Source: Beroe forskalii (taxonomy: Eukaryota > Ctenophora > Nuda > Beroida > Beroidae). From it: 64,000 nucleotides of DNA. The notes under the pieces are model-generated. The model worked only from the letters and a program-made list of their open reading frames with translations, was not told the DNA's origin and did not search any database. The DNA lies in the NCBI GenBank assembly GCA_011033025.1, contig WFMF01000015.1, positions 248,001-312,000 of the forward strand. Direction: 5' to 3'. The position numbers were made by a program, and so were the translations under genes. Each line of letters begins with the position of its first letter. The first letter of the stretch is position 1. Shown here one piece after another: positions 21,237 to 33,659 of the stretch.

Positions 21237-23467
21237 ATTCCTCTTCGTTTTGATCGAGTAAAAGTGGAGGATTTTTTTCCGGGGGGTCGAGGGACCTAGT
21301 CAACTATAATCACCAATATGATTAACTAAACTCCAGAACAACATCAAACTAATAAAAGATATGTCACGACGCAGCATAACATGAAGAATAAACTTTTAAT
21401 GGAACAGAAATCTCGTCTCATAAAAACCTTGACAGAATTAAAACTTACTTTTCTTGAAGAGGAACCTGTGTTGCTTGTGCTTCCTCTGTCAGATGCTTCT
21501 TTCAACCTGAAAAATGGATATTTTAACCACAGCTTTTTGCTTGTTGGGCACCATTTCTTGTAATCGTCTTCTCCCAAAGTTCATGAGCGATCTGTTTAGG
21601 CCCAGTAGCACGTGCCAGTATTGCGTCAGTAGCATGCCATTAGCACTTCAGTATCACACCAGTATTGCGCCAATCAAAACTTACTTAAAAAGCTTAAAGC
21701 CAGGACACCAGTAACACGCCAGTATATGATCTTATACAGGTGTGATACTGGCCTAGACGGATTGCTCAATTTACCTAAACCATACTACTACTCTACTACA
21801 CTAGGTAAGTAGGTCAGTTTAACTGATATTTTAACATTGAAGCAGCTGTTGTTGCATTGGAACTGCCATCTTTCTCATATCATGTGTTCAAGTGAGGAAA
21901 ATAATGCTAAAATGCTGCTCACAAACACAGCCATTTGAGTCCCATTTATCTTAGTCCTTAATGTCATATTCCTCCCAAATGTCACATTTGTCCAAAATGT
22001 CACATTTGTACCAAATTTCACATTTGTCCCAAATGTCCCAATCGTCCCAAATGTCACATTTTTCCTTGTCCCAATTCATTTTTCGAGACCCATTTTTTCT
22101 GTTTCATGTGTCCCAATTGTCCCATTTTTACCAGTTGCAAGTCACTTTTTGAGTCCCAATTGTCCCATTTTCTCTGTCCCAATTGTCCCATTAGTCCCAA
22201 ATGTCTCATTTGTCCCAAATGTCCCTGTCCCAATCCACTTTTTCTTGAGTTAGGGACAATTGGGGCAGTTGCAACCCCTCCCATATATAATATTTATTTT
22301 TTGGTTAACTCAGCTTTGGGAAAAAAATATTGAAAAAATCCAACAAATATGCAAATGGGGAGGTTGCCTATTTGGCACTGGAGAGTAAGTACAGGAGAAA
22401 GAGTTTAACACTAACCTTGAATTAGAGGAAGAATGAAAGCCACGGCCTCTCATATTCATGGAGCTACTCAAATTTTTTGTCATTGAATTTGGACGAGAAA
22501 GGAAAGGCAAGGGCATGCCAGGAAAGTTAAGGAAAGGAAGGTTCAAAAGGACAGGAGAAGTAAGGAAAAGAAACTTCAAGGAAATTTTAAAGGATAGGAA
22601 TGCCCAAAACGAATGGAGAGGTAAGAAAAGGAAACTGTCAAAGAATTTATTAACAGTCACTCTAATTAGGGAATTTGTTAGGGTGACATTATTGCATTAA
22701 GGGTGTAGGATAAGTGTGATACTCTGTATATTGGAAGTTAACCCATTGAGTATGATACTGATCACACCAAGCAGACAGTTGCAACTAGGAAACAACTGGT
22801 CAACCTAACTGAAACTGAACAACTGGTTCATAATGGGGTTTTTAAGCCAACTGAAACTGAAACCATTTAACTGGATATTAATATTTCACAATTAACAATT
22901 AACCAACATGCCAGTTAACGGAGTGTTTTCAGCCAACCAAAATGGAATTAATTTATTTTGTACACACCAAAATTGAACTAAACAAATTTATAGAGAAATT
23001 GTGACCAGTCATTTGCTAGTTGCAAGACATTGTCAGATTGATTTATTTGATATTGTGCACCAGAGTGATCACATGAGATGTGATGAATTGAACTATTGAA
23101 GGAGCAAAGTGGTGTTTTTCAATCACTTGAAAATGGCACATTGCCATTTTTGAATGATTGAAAACGCCACAGTGCAAGTGGGTACACCACTTAGGGAGGA
23201 TTTTAAAAACATAATAAGGTGAGTTCATAATAAAATGAATAATAATAATATTTTTAAAGCATCAAATAAACATCACTTCACATTAATCTCAGAATGTTGT
23301 GTTGCACTATATGGAGTTCCTGAAGAAGAGATTTTTATAATCTTGAAACTGTCAGTAGAATAGTGGAGTATAGTGTGTGGGTTAGATTACTTCATTGAAA
23401 GTTGTTTGTTTCACTGCATCAATGATCAATCACATCAAACATCAAATAAAGCACAATTTCTTTAAAA
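21237..23467 (+). repeat. 2.6-kb duplicated unit, copy 2, first block
   Basis: Matches 16,582-18,782 nearly base for base, with the same order of sub-repeats. At TTCTTTAAAATA (about 23,467) similarity to copy 1 stops and the tail of a LINE begins. The remainder of the unit resumes at 30,317. Confidence 0.87.
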
Positions 23468-24689
23468 TAACATAACATAACATAAGGATAATGGTATTTA
23501 ACCATCACTCTTCACATAGACGATTATCAAGAACAATAGATAACACTAATACGCACCATTGAACTCAGGTGCCCATTACTCATTGTTACCATTCATAAAT
23601 AAACTGAATTTGCATAAACAACTCAGTGATAAAAATACTGTGATAATAACTTAAGAGTATGAAATCACTGTGAAATAAGTTAAGAGCATGAAACTGAAAG
23701 TTAAAATATCATAAATTTCAGTATAAATAACTTGATTTAAAAATGCTGGCAACATACTGTCAACAGCAAACGTAAAAAGTCAATGAAAATACATTAAATA
23801 CAATTACAATTAGGTATATAGAGTATTAGCAATGAATGTTTATTCCTTTCTTCTTGGCTACAAAGGGATTATTTCTCAAATAGTCATTGAACTTAATTTT
23901 ATTAGTCAAATAGTTACCCCCTTCAATTTTGTCAAGCACCACTGATGAAATATGCCAGAAATTACTAGGGCAGAATCTTACAGCACTATTCTTATCAACC
24001 CCGGAACGCGAGGTAGCGCTGCTGCTAGTTGTTTGTGCGCAGTTTTGCGAAACGCAGCAATTCTGCAACAATATTGCCCGATTTCATAGGCTGAACTTTA
24101 GATAGAGTAATTTTGAAGGTGGCCATTCGATAGAGCACAGCATAGGGAGTTCAGTGGTGAAGAGATCATTTGAATACGCCTTTCCTGTCAGAAGTTATGA
24201 TCAATAACACCTCGCGGCAGAAAACGAGGTTTTCCAGTAGTGGCGTGTTCAACGATTCATTGTGAAGCTCAGGAACATGATATCGAAAATCTATGATCAA
24301 CTAACAATGTAGAATTTTATCCTCTATCGATTCTCGAAGGTCCCAAGTCTCTATCTTCAAAAAATGTGGATTTCTATAAAAAGAAACCATGAGATGGTGT
24401 AAAAAAGTACATTACTGTCTACGAATGAGGTACCGCTGCTCTGTAGGTACCGCTGCTCCATTGCGCGCGTGATTCGACAGCGCAAATCAAGTTCCCAGTG
24501 TATTTCTGTATACTTGATCGTGCGTGTGTTTGGCCCGTTACCGATTTTGCATGGTTTCTCGCTATTCCTCTCCGGTTTAAGGAGGCCTGTTAGCCAGTTT
24601 AAATGAGAAAATTTATAAGGTATGAAATTTGGGGATTTTTTATAAATATCCCCATATTTTCATTCCCCACAAAGTTTTAAAATGACGTC

Positions 24690-25930
24690 ATCATCATACG
24701 TAATATTCCCAAAGACTCACCTCATTGCCGGGCTTCACCATACCCGGCTCCACCTAACGTTGGGCTTCACCAATGCTAACCCCGATACAGGGCTAACCCG
24801 ACCAGACTCACCTCATTGCCGGGCTTCACCATACCAGGGGCTAACCCGGACCAGACTCACCTCATTGCAGGGCTTCACCTTACCAGGCTCCACCGAACCT
24901 TGGGCTTCACCAATGCCTTGGGATAACCCCGATACAGGGGCTCACCCTCACCAGACTCACCCTTACCTTGGGCTTCACCATACCACGCTCCACCGAACCT
25001 CGGGCTTCACTGATGTTCTGGGCTCACCCTCAAACATGGCATCACCCATACCAGGCTCCCCTTAGCTTGGGCTTCCTCACACTAACATAAGCTCCCCGTA
25101 GTACTAACGTGGGCTCCCCCGTACTAATTTAGGCTCCCCAATCCCCCCACACTATTTGAGATCTCCATACAAACTTACAAACTCGGGCCCATACAAACTC
25201 GGGCCTCTATACAAACTCGGGCTCCACCACATTCTTGGGCTCAAATTAGGGCAGACTGGAAAAACACCGATTTTCAAAACATGGAAGCATAAGTGGAAAC
25301 ACTATTCCAAATCATAACCAATTAACCATAACCCTAACCATCGACCAAAACCTAACTGTTTATGGTTAGGATAAGGTTTAGCCACGAATGTTAGGGTTAC
25401 AGTGGGAATGTAAGACAGAAATAGCGCTTCCACTTCTGTTACCACTTTTTGAAAATCGGTGTTCTTCCAATTTTCCCAATTTAGTATGGGGGAATCAATA
25501 TGGGGGAATTAATATGGGGGATTGGGGAGCCCAATATGGGGGATTGGGGAGCCCAATTTATAGTATTGCATTGGGGATCCGAAGTTTGTATGGGGAGCCC
25601 AAATTAGTATGGGGGAGCCCAAATTAGTATGGGGAGCCCAAATTAGTATGGGTGAGCCAAAATTAATACGGCTGAGCTCAAGTCGTAATGGGGGATTGGG
25701 GAGCCCAAGTTAATATGTGGAGCCCAAATTAGTTGTATGGAGGACCCCAAATTAGTATGGGGAACCCAAATTAGTATGGGCGAGCCCGAGTTTATATATG
25801 GGAAATTGGGGGAGCCAAGTTAATATGGGGGAGTACGAGTTAATACGGGGGAGCCAAATACAGGGATTATATATAGGTGGAGCCGGGCATGGTGAACTGT
25901 GAAGCCCGGCAATGAGGTGAGTCTAGTTTG
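24690..25930. repeat. Degenerate GGGCTTCACCATACC and GTATGGGGGAGCCCA arrays
   Basis: Left half (24,690-25,230): 15-35 bp units around GGGCTTCACC and ACCAGGCTCCACC. Right half (25,480-25,930): units around TATGGGGGAGCCCAAATTAG. The two halves are loosely complementary, so the whole can fold back on itself around 25,330. A short AACCCTAACC / GGTTAGG segment lies at the centre (25,320-25,400). Confidence 0.7.
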
Positions 25931-26181
25931 GGCTAGTACCGTGTATACTGTATAATAGAGGTGAGCCCCGGAAAATCAGGCAATACCAAGATTTAGGGAA
26001 GCGCTGTTTTGGGAAGCTCTGGTAAGAGGTAATCCCATGTGTAAGGGAAGCTGTTAAGATCATATAAGTGTTACCAGTCGATGTTATTCTTGGGTCATAA
26101 TGTCTCCCCCTATTCCCAGGCTTCCATACTCGCTAACCGCATTGGATTTGAATGCCGGTATATCCCGTATTGTACACTGTA

Positions 26182-26642
26182 CAGGGTGCGCCAAAAGTCT
26201 TGACCCCTTTTACTTTTTTGATCATTCGAAAAATACAGCAGATATTTCGATTCTGTAAAAAGTTTCTCTAAATTTAAACCAAAGAATGGCGGATTCTGAG
26301 ATTTTTAGTTTGCTATGACAACCATAGCAACCACACGGGTGTCCATAGCAATCGACTTAAAAATTGAAGATTTTTGGCATTTTTGACATTTAGATCTACT
26401 GTAGACCAAATTTCTGTTTTGATTACTCCGGATTTATATGTCAAAACGCCAAAAATCTTCAATGTTTGGGTCGGTTGCTATGGGACTCGTGTGGTTGCTA
26501 TGGTTGTCATAGCAACCTAGAAATCTCAGAATCCGCCATTCTTTGGTTATATTTGATGAAACTTTTTACAGAATCGAAATATCTGCTGTATTTTTTGAAT
26601 GATCAAAAAAGTAAAAGGGGTCAAGACTTTTGGCGCACCCTG
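26182..26642. mobile_element. Tc1/mariner-type palindromic MITE
   Basis: CAGGGTGCGCCAAAAGTCTT is repeated inverted at the right end (complement of AAGACTTTTGGCGCACCCTG), with TA on each side (26,180-26,181 and 26,643-26,644). The two arms of about 210 bp match closely (both contain GTTGCTATG-type words and TCTGAGATTT/GAAATCTCAGA) around a short centre. It is nested in the 4.1-kb element. Confidence 0.88.
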
Positions 26643-26689
26643 TAAGATTAAGTTAATGTACCAAAATGCCATATGTAGAATTAATTGAT

Positions 26690-26930
26690 AAATTGACACA
26701 TTGAATTTGGTGTCAATAAATAAATACATTGTCAACAATACTTGCTGTAAATTACGATACTTGGTAGTTGGTGTCAATCATACTTGGCGTCAACTATACT
26801 TGGTGTCAACTTACTATACTTTGTGTCAACTATAGTTCAAGTAAACATTGAACATTTATTCTGGTGTCAACCACACTTTTCGCTGTTGTCAACTATGCTT
26901 ACCCAATTAGTACTGGCTTACCAAACTTTT
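26690..26930 (+). repeat. ~17-bp array (TTGGTGTCAACTATACT)
   Basis: Around ten degenerate units of TTGGTGTCAAYTATACT lie between the palindromic MITE and the right arm. Nothing coding is seen from here to 27,590; a small TCATCTTTAGATGA palindrome occurs at about 27,128. Confidence 0.6.
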
Positions 26931-29101
26931 ACTTTTTTTTATTTCTTCCGATTGATCATACATCCAATTGACGGGTTTTAATTAATATAACACCTTTTAA
27001 TTATAATTTAGTAATTGGGTATTGGGTTCGTGTCGGTGTACCTATTTAGTATTTACGCTAGACTTTGTGTCGGTACCTACGTGGTTGGCATTCGTATCTG
27101 TGTATAGGGTACCTTATTGTGTTCAAATCATCTTTAGATGATTTGCAATACGAGTTGTTCTGCCATCGCTTATGGTATCAAGAATACCAAGGCTTAGATA
27201 ATATAGTCAGAACTGTATTATCGTAGCCTTGGTAATCTCGATACCCATAATCATGTACCCCTTCACACGTGCCCAATTACAAAACACACAAAAGATGCGA
27301 ATCCTATACACACAATGACACAGCGCCCATAAACACATTTAAAGCATTTCTAGATTGTAATCAAAATATTGAATGAATACTCAAGCTTCAGCCTTCTTCA
27401 TTTACTATAGTTAGTCACTATAGTTTAGTCAAAATGTTATTTTGCAGGTACCAAAATAGTACATCAGTTAAATGTCTATACTATACAGGGATTACTGAAC
27501 TAGTACACAGCATGATTTAATCAAAAAAGTCACGTGTAAAAGTTGAAAGGAAGGCTAAAGCTATGCAAAATAGGTAACGGGAAAAGCTCACGCACGAGCT
27601 AGTACACAGAAATAAACTGGGAACTTGATTTGCGCTGTCGAATCACGCGCGCAATGGAGCAGCGGTACCTACAGAGCAGCGGTACCTCATTCGTAGACAG
27701 TAATGTACTTTTTACACCATCTCATGGTTTCTTTTTATAGAAATCCACATTTTTGAAGATAGAGACTTGGGACCTTCGAGAATCGATAGAGGATAAAATT
27801 CTACATTGTTAGTTGATCATAGATTTTCGATATCATGTTCCTGAGCTTCACAATGAATCGTTGAACACGCCACTACTGGAAAACCTCGTTTTCTGCCGCG
27901 AGGTGTTATTGATCATAACTTCTGACATGAAAGGCGTATTCAAATGATCTCTTCACCACTGAACTCCCTATGCTGTGCTCGATCGAATGGCCACCTTCAA
28001 AATTACTCTATCTAAAGTTCAGCCTATGAAATCGGGCAATATTGTTGCAGAATTGCTGCGTTTCGCAAAACTGCGCACAAACAACTAGCAGCAGCGCTAC
28101 CTCGCGTTCCGGGGTTGCTTATATTGTTCTAAAGAAATTTTAAACATTTCAATACTTGATGCATCCCTCACATATTTTGGTAAATCGTTCCAGTAAGGTC
28201 TAACTCTTTCTGAAATAAAGTTATCATTAATTCTAACTACTTCTTTCTGAACATTGGTACAAGATTTCCTATGAGTTAACAGGTTTCTTCTACTTCTACC
28301 CAATTTAAACAACTTTTGACCATAGTCAACTTTATTGTTCAATATCTTAAATGTTTCTATTAGATCTCCTCTTATTCTCCTTTCAGCTAATGTTGTTAAT
28401 TTAAGCCTGTCCAACCGCTCACTGTAAGGAAGTGTACCTATGCCATTTATGAGTCTAGTGAAACGACGCTGGACTCCTTCCAGCTCCAAGATGGTACCCC
28501 AATTCCCATGGTGAGCAGTTGGACTCCAAAGTTGGACACAATACTCTAGCTTGGGCCTTATAAGTGATTTGTAGATTTTCAGCATAACATCAATATCTTT
28601 AGCAATAACATTTCTACTTATCCAAGCTATAGTTCTGTTAGCATCTTTTTATACTCTTATCTATATTACAATTCCAATTCAAATTTTCATTTATAAGGAC
28701 TCCTAAATCTGTTTCTGAACTAGTTTCTTCAAGGACTTTATTATGTAAAACATATTCATTTCTAGGGTTATCATTCATATCTATATGTAATACCTTACAT
28801 TTCTCTATATTGAACTTCAAAAGCCAAGTTTCCTCCCAATTTTCAAGTTGTCTCAAGTCAACATTATTTATATTACACTCAGTGGCATTGAAAACAATCT
28901 TAAGGTCATCAGCAAATATTTTAGACACATTCTTAATCTGATTAGGTAAATCATTTATGTAAAGGACGAATAATAAAGGTCCTAAAACTGAACCTTGAGG
29001 TACACCAGATTTTACCTTTCTAGAATCAGATAATTCCCCTCTTACAACAGTTCTCATAGTTCTATTAGAAAGAAAGTCCTGAATAATTCCCAATGTGTTC
29101 C

Positions 29102-29841
29102 AGCCATGGCGGAAGATGAAAATTACTGCAGGGGCCGAAATTTCCGGAAAAAAAAAATCAATTTTACAAATTTAATTATTCAATTAGCAATAAGTACCAC
29201 AGTTCATACAGGTATGACAGTTGGAATCAATCTAGGTAAGTAGATAATATCATGAAACTTGCAAATTATTAAAACGTTCTTTCAGAATAAATTGATATGG
29301 AGTGTACAGTGGTATGCAACAAGAATAAGAAGGGCTGAAATCAACTCAGAGAGTAGCCTGTTAGAGTAAACAGTATTTTTATGCACAAACCACAGTACAG
29401 ATTAAGTGTGTAATCCAATCAGCCATGTTTATCGTGACTAGGCAAAAATATATCAATAGCTTTTACTTAACCACACAAACAAGTGACCATGTTTTGATAG
29501 ACACACTCTTGAGAAGCTGGAGAGGGAGTAAATTTAAAGTCCAAACCGTCAAAGGCTATATTACTGCAGATTAACTAGCTGGTAATTCGATTATCCCAAC
29601 TTATCTCGGATAGCCTTCTATTATCTATAGACATTGTGGCTAATTGGGGTCACTTCCTATACATAATGTTTGTTTTCATTTCATCCACAAATTGGTTTAT
29701 CAGAGATAACTGATTAACTGACTAATGAATAACAATGATGACATGAAAAATTTTTGTGGGGGCCAAAGAGCATCTTGGCCCCCATTCTCCGAAAATTGTG
29801 GGGGCCATGGCCCCTCGGCCCCCGTGCTTCCGCCATGCATG
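29102..29841. mobile_element. 740-bp MITE with 9-bp target duplication
   Basis: The ends AGCCATGGCGGAAG and, inverted, CATGCATGGCGGAAG lie between identical ATGTGTTCC copies (29,093-29,101 and 29,842-29,850). On the minus strand the LINE frame GINGNT continues directly as LGIIQDFLSN across the excised site, which confirms the boundaries. A 9-bp duplication is typical of Mutator-like elements. No transposase. Confidence 0.83.
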
Positions 29842-30316
29842 ATGTGTTCCCATTGATACCAAGTTTTTGTAACTTAACAAGAAGTCTGTAATGGGGTACA
29901 GTGTCAAAGGCTTTCATAAAGTCTAGGTACAAAATATCTACAGGTGATCCTTCTTCAAGTAGAGATATTACATTGTCAACTGTTTCTAATAAGTTTGATA
30001 AGCATGACTTCTTAGAAACAAATCCATGCTGGTCTTCTATAATTTCACTTTCAACAAATTCCAAAACATGCTGTCGAACAAATTTTTCATAAACTTTACA
30101 TAATATACAAGTCAGTGAAACAGGTCTATAATTATATGGGTTATTTCTAGAGTCTTTCTTATGGAGTGCAGTAACATGAGCTTCTTTCCACTTGTCAGGA
30201 ATGCATGCCTCCTTAGCACATTTATTATACAACATTGTCAAAGCATTTACAAAACTTTCATTATCAGCGAGTGCCTTCAAGAGTTTTGGATGAACCTTAT
30301 CAGGTCCAAAGCTCTT

Positions 30317-30719
30317 ATATATACTACATAATTTTCGGAAATATGCCATACACGATAAATACAACATAATTCTAACATAAAAGCACAGAGTACTCGGCAT
30401 GGGCACAATCCCGTTGGTTATTCTCTTCAGTCTTCCTAAGCCGGCCACCCGCATAAGTGTGTGTATGTGCCGTGCAATGCCGGCAGGAATTCTACAGACG
30501 TTGCCCGTCTATTTCTTTTGACTGGATGGCTGACTGTGGCGAGAGCGCAAAGTGACGTCCAAATAAAATGTGGAACGTTGCGCCGCGCGCGAGGGTAGGG
30601 TAACATCCTACAAACAGGAATACACGTGTTTATTTGTAAGATGTTACCCGACCCTCCGCCGCGCACACATCATTTTCCGCAATTACACGACCACTCCAAA
30701 CTTCCGAGTGGTGCGCGCT
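30317..30719 (+). repeat. 2.6-kb duplicated unit, copy 2, second block
   Basis: Matches 18,783-19,170, beginning ATACTACATAATTTTCGG and running through the GCGCGCGAGGGTAGGG region to GAGTGGTGCGCGCT. The LINE nest separates it from its first block at 21,237-23,467. Confidence 0.85.
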
Positions 30720-31650
30720 TGCCCTAACCAGGACCCTGGTTACGCGCACGGAGTGCGCGGCGCGGCAAGCGCTAAACCAGGGCCCTATTTCTCACCAACA
30801 GTTGGTCGTTTTGACTGATCGATTTGAACCGTCAAAACGACCATCCAGGAAAATGGCGCCGCGCGCTACGTTCATAGTATTTTCTCAGCATTCATCCAGA
30901 AATTGACCAATTTTTGTCAGAACTGGATAGCCGGTTTCATATGAAGTACCAGCAAAGCACTTCATACACTGTAACTGTTCCTTCTTGCTTTCTAGTTTCT
31001 GTCAAGTCTTTACAAAGTCTTTTAATGCCTTACCAAGGTTCTGTGGTGACGAATAACCATTTCTTTGTGTTTCTATACTTTAAAATTATAAAAGTGAAAC
31101 ATTTATGCTTGTTTGAATTTTATGCTTGTTTACATCACGCTATTTTGCCATTAAAAGAACAGTTGTTCGGTTTGTTCTGGTCCTGTAAGATCTCCTTATA
31201 ATATGTTATCATTTACAAGTTTTCCTTTCCAAGTTTTATTCCTTGGATGCCAGCTTTATTGGTAGTTCTTTAAATGTAAATATTTTCTCAATAATCCTTC
31301 TATACGAAATAAGTTTAAGCTTATACTGTGATCATTTTCTCAGATTATGTTTCTTGTAATTTTTAAATTTGATATGTTATCACAACTTTATAATAGCAGA
31401 TCAGTAATTTTGTGGCAGAATGCAAGCTTATACCTGTATGTATATTATGATGTAATGAGCCTGCCTGTATGTTATTTATTATTGGTACCTGCTTGCGGTA
31501 CAATGTTCATGTTTTTTAAACTTATTGTTGTATTTCGAGTACCTTGTTAAGGTGCATGATGAAAGAATAAGTGTGGCGAGGAATTGTATTCAGTCGTGTT
31601 GTCATTTGACAAAAATGTTATCTTATCTTATCTTAACCCATATTCTCCCG
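30720..31650. other. GC-rich hairpin tract then AT-rich non-coding DNA ending in (TTATC)n
   Basis: 30,720-30,870 has CTAACCAGGACCCTGGTTACG and CGTCAAAACGACC stems. From 30,880 the DNA is AT-rich with no domain-bearing frame. It ends in TTATCTTATCTTATC at 31,618-31,634, which resembles the microsatellite tail of a CR1-like LINE 3' end on the plus strand. I cannot confirm that without a library search. Confidence 0.35.
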
Positions 31651-31959
31651 AACCTCGAAAACGTTCATCTTTTGAGCTGATTTTTTGTCTGAAGACTAGT
31701 ATTACCCTAACTAAGGTTTGAGGAAAGTTTCGAGCCCCAACCATCTTCTGCACGTGCGCGGCGGCCCGTACTATATATAGGACGTTATTTGAAAAATACC
31801 CTTAGCTGTACTATATAAAGGACGTTATTTCAAAAATGATGTACTATATATAGTACGGATCTCATAAAACGTAGTAGAGAGCAAATTAGTGGACAATCCG
31901 GTGAAAGTTACAGATGTTTTCAAACATATTGAAGGAAAAACTGGAGCAAAAACTTATTT

Positions 31960-32375
31960 TGATGATATGAAAGTGTACAAATGACCCTGATCTGGCCCCT
32001 GGCAACCTCTACTGATCCCTTTTGATCCTATCCTGACCCTTGGTTTAAAACCTCTCCTGGCCCTTTGGTGAAACCTTTCTGACCCCTTGGTGAACCCTTT
32101 CTGACCCCTTGGTGAACCCTTTCTGACCCCTTGGTGAACCCTTCTTGACCTATGAAAGTACACCAGTGGCTAAATAAATGGACAAGACGTGTTGATAAGT
32201 GATTGGAAATGGTCATTCACATTGGAAGATTTGAAGTGTTTTTATCCCAAAAACAGAGTTAAAATAGTGATCAGAGGGTGGTCAAGAGGGGTCAGTTGGG
32301 GGTCATGAGAGGTTTACGAGGTGATCAGGAACTGGGTCAATGGTCATTTGTATAATTTCATACGACCGACTATTC
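31960..32375. repeat. Foldback element with ~24-bp core repeats
   Basis: ATGAAAGTGTACAAATGACC at the left and the complement of GGTCATTTGTATAATTTCAT at the right are inverted ends. Four copies of CTGACCCCTTGGTGAACCCT lie at about 32,070-32,150, and GGGGTCAG / GGTCAAGAGG words occur in the right half. Confidence 0.6.
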
Positions 32376-32799
32376 TCACATTTGTCAGAATTAGTAAAAG
32401 TCAGTGCGATTTGGGAAAATTATTCTCTATATTAGTAGAGGTGTAGGGCGTAGGCACATTGTGCCTGGCACACTTTAAAAAGTCTGTGTTCTCAATTTCT
32501 CATAGTCGCCTATCAGTCATAAACATTCAAAACTGGCACTGGTTAAATTGAAACGGAAATTCTTGATGTGGCACTGATTACATGATGCACCACTTTAATG
32601 TACTCTGATCAATATTGAAATGGTTGACTTGGTTTTCAGGTCAATATAAAATTGAAACGTTACATTTGAACACATCGTATTTATGGTAATCGATGGGTAA
32701 ACAATTATGACCGATAGGCTAGATTATGACATGACCTGATAAGCAGTGTGAATTGTTGAGAGTATCGGTACGGTTACTTCCATTACACTGATAGTAAGG

Positions 32800-32899
32800 N
32801 NNNNNNNNNNNNNNNNNNNNNNNNNNNNNNNNNNNNNNNNNNNNNNNNNNNNNNNNNNNNNNNNNNNNNNNNNNNNNNNNNNNNNNNNNNNNNNNNNNN
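32800..32899. other. Assembly gap (100 N)
   Basis: Exactly 100 N, the conventional placeholder for a gap of unknown size. Order and distance across it are not guaranteed by the sequence. Confidence 0.99.
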
Positions 32900-33055
32900 C
32901 ATAAGACAGTGTCATTGAAAATTTGAAGTGTTTTCATTTAAAAATGTTGAAGATGCAGTAAAATTTTGTCAGTATCAGACCAAAACTACCAGTTTTGGTC
33001 CGAAACTGACTTTATTAAATTACAATATCAACATCATTTTTTATCTTTTTTTCAA

Positions 33056-33247
33056 ATTTTCACACACACACCACACCATTTACTGTATCCATGCAAATTT
33101 TGGTATCACATTGACATGCACAAATGGTGTTATGAGGAAAATGGTCAAAATTTGTGCACAGCACTTTCGGTTGGAAACTAATCTAAGATGTACATATCAT
33201 TATTATTAAGGATTAACGTAGTTGTAGCACCTCAACCCAAATGCCAG
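33056..33247 (+). repeat. ~190-bp repeat, paralogue at 39,796-40,066
   Basis: A (CA)n start followed by TATCACATTGACATGCACAA and TTAAGGATTAACGTAGTTGT. The paralogue near 39.8 kb is similar but carries a 74-bp insertion, so this copy preserves the empty site GTTGTAGC at 33,221-33,228. Confidence 0.75.
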
Positions 33248-33659
33248 CTAATTCACCAGTTGTGCTCATCGTCATGGTGATTGGTAATTGCACACAAAAT
33301 GTGCACATGCATTTTAATGAAGATTCCTCCATTTTGTTACTGTATACCTTGAAAACATTTTAACTGTTTGAAGTCATAATTTACGTTTTCGAGTTTGATA
33401 AAAATTTTCATGACAGAAAACTATCAACTCTAATCACTATTGTAGGAGAAAAGGTAACAGTTGAAAATTTTGTTCCATTGTGAAAATCAGCGATAATTCT
33501 TTCATATCAAAATATTTGTAGTTTCGATGGTTTGCTGTGAGGATTCGACAGAAGGTGGAATATAATAATATATAACTAATTAAGTAAGAAGAGGGTTCTA
33601 AACACAAAACAGATGAAAATACGGAAAATTGTGATTTTAATGAGCTGTTGCCCATAGCT

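Larger units (their letters stand above)
23996..28117. mobile_element. 4.1-kb long-terminal-inverted-repeat element inside the LINE, class unknown
   Basis: Inverted arms of about 535 bp (23,996-24,531 and 27,590-28,117) begin CAACCCCGGAACGCGAGG and differ at few positions. CTTAT flanks both ends (23,991-23,995 and 28,118-28,122), a 5-bp target duplication. The insertion splits the LINE coding frame after EQYK, and the frame resumes as NSAVRFCP on the other side. The interior has no transposase frame: it holds GGGCTTCACC and GGGGAGCCCA arrays, a Tc1-type MITE and a GGTGTCAACTATACTT array. A 5-bp duplication with long arms does not by itself fix a superfamily. Confidence 0.82.
23468..30316 (-). 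mobile_element. CR1-like non-LTR retrotransposon (LINE), 5' truncated, with two nested insertions
   Basis: The minus-strand frame from about 30,316 encodes reverse transcriptase fingers (GPDKVHPKLL), the palm (LYLDFMKAFDTVPH; GVPQGSVLGPLLFVLYINDL; FADDLKI) and a C-terminal domain (YKSLIRPKLEYCVQLWSP; VRPYWNDLPKYVRDASS), ending at a stop near 23,826. Removing the insertions at 29,102-29,841 and 23,996-28,117 leaves the frame open across both sites. One extra A in the run at about 28,648 shifts the frame before the TIAWISRNVIA segment. The 3' end at 23,468-23,490 is a short tandem tail (TTATG on the minus strand), as in CR1/L2-type elements. The 5' end is missing. It is otherwise well preserved, so it is probably young. 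Confidence 0.87.

Noticed and set aside
28097-30454. Reverse-transcriptase frames as host genes
   Set aside because: Motifs and the short tandem 3' tail mark a LINE, with nested insertions and a frameshift.
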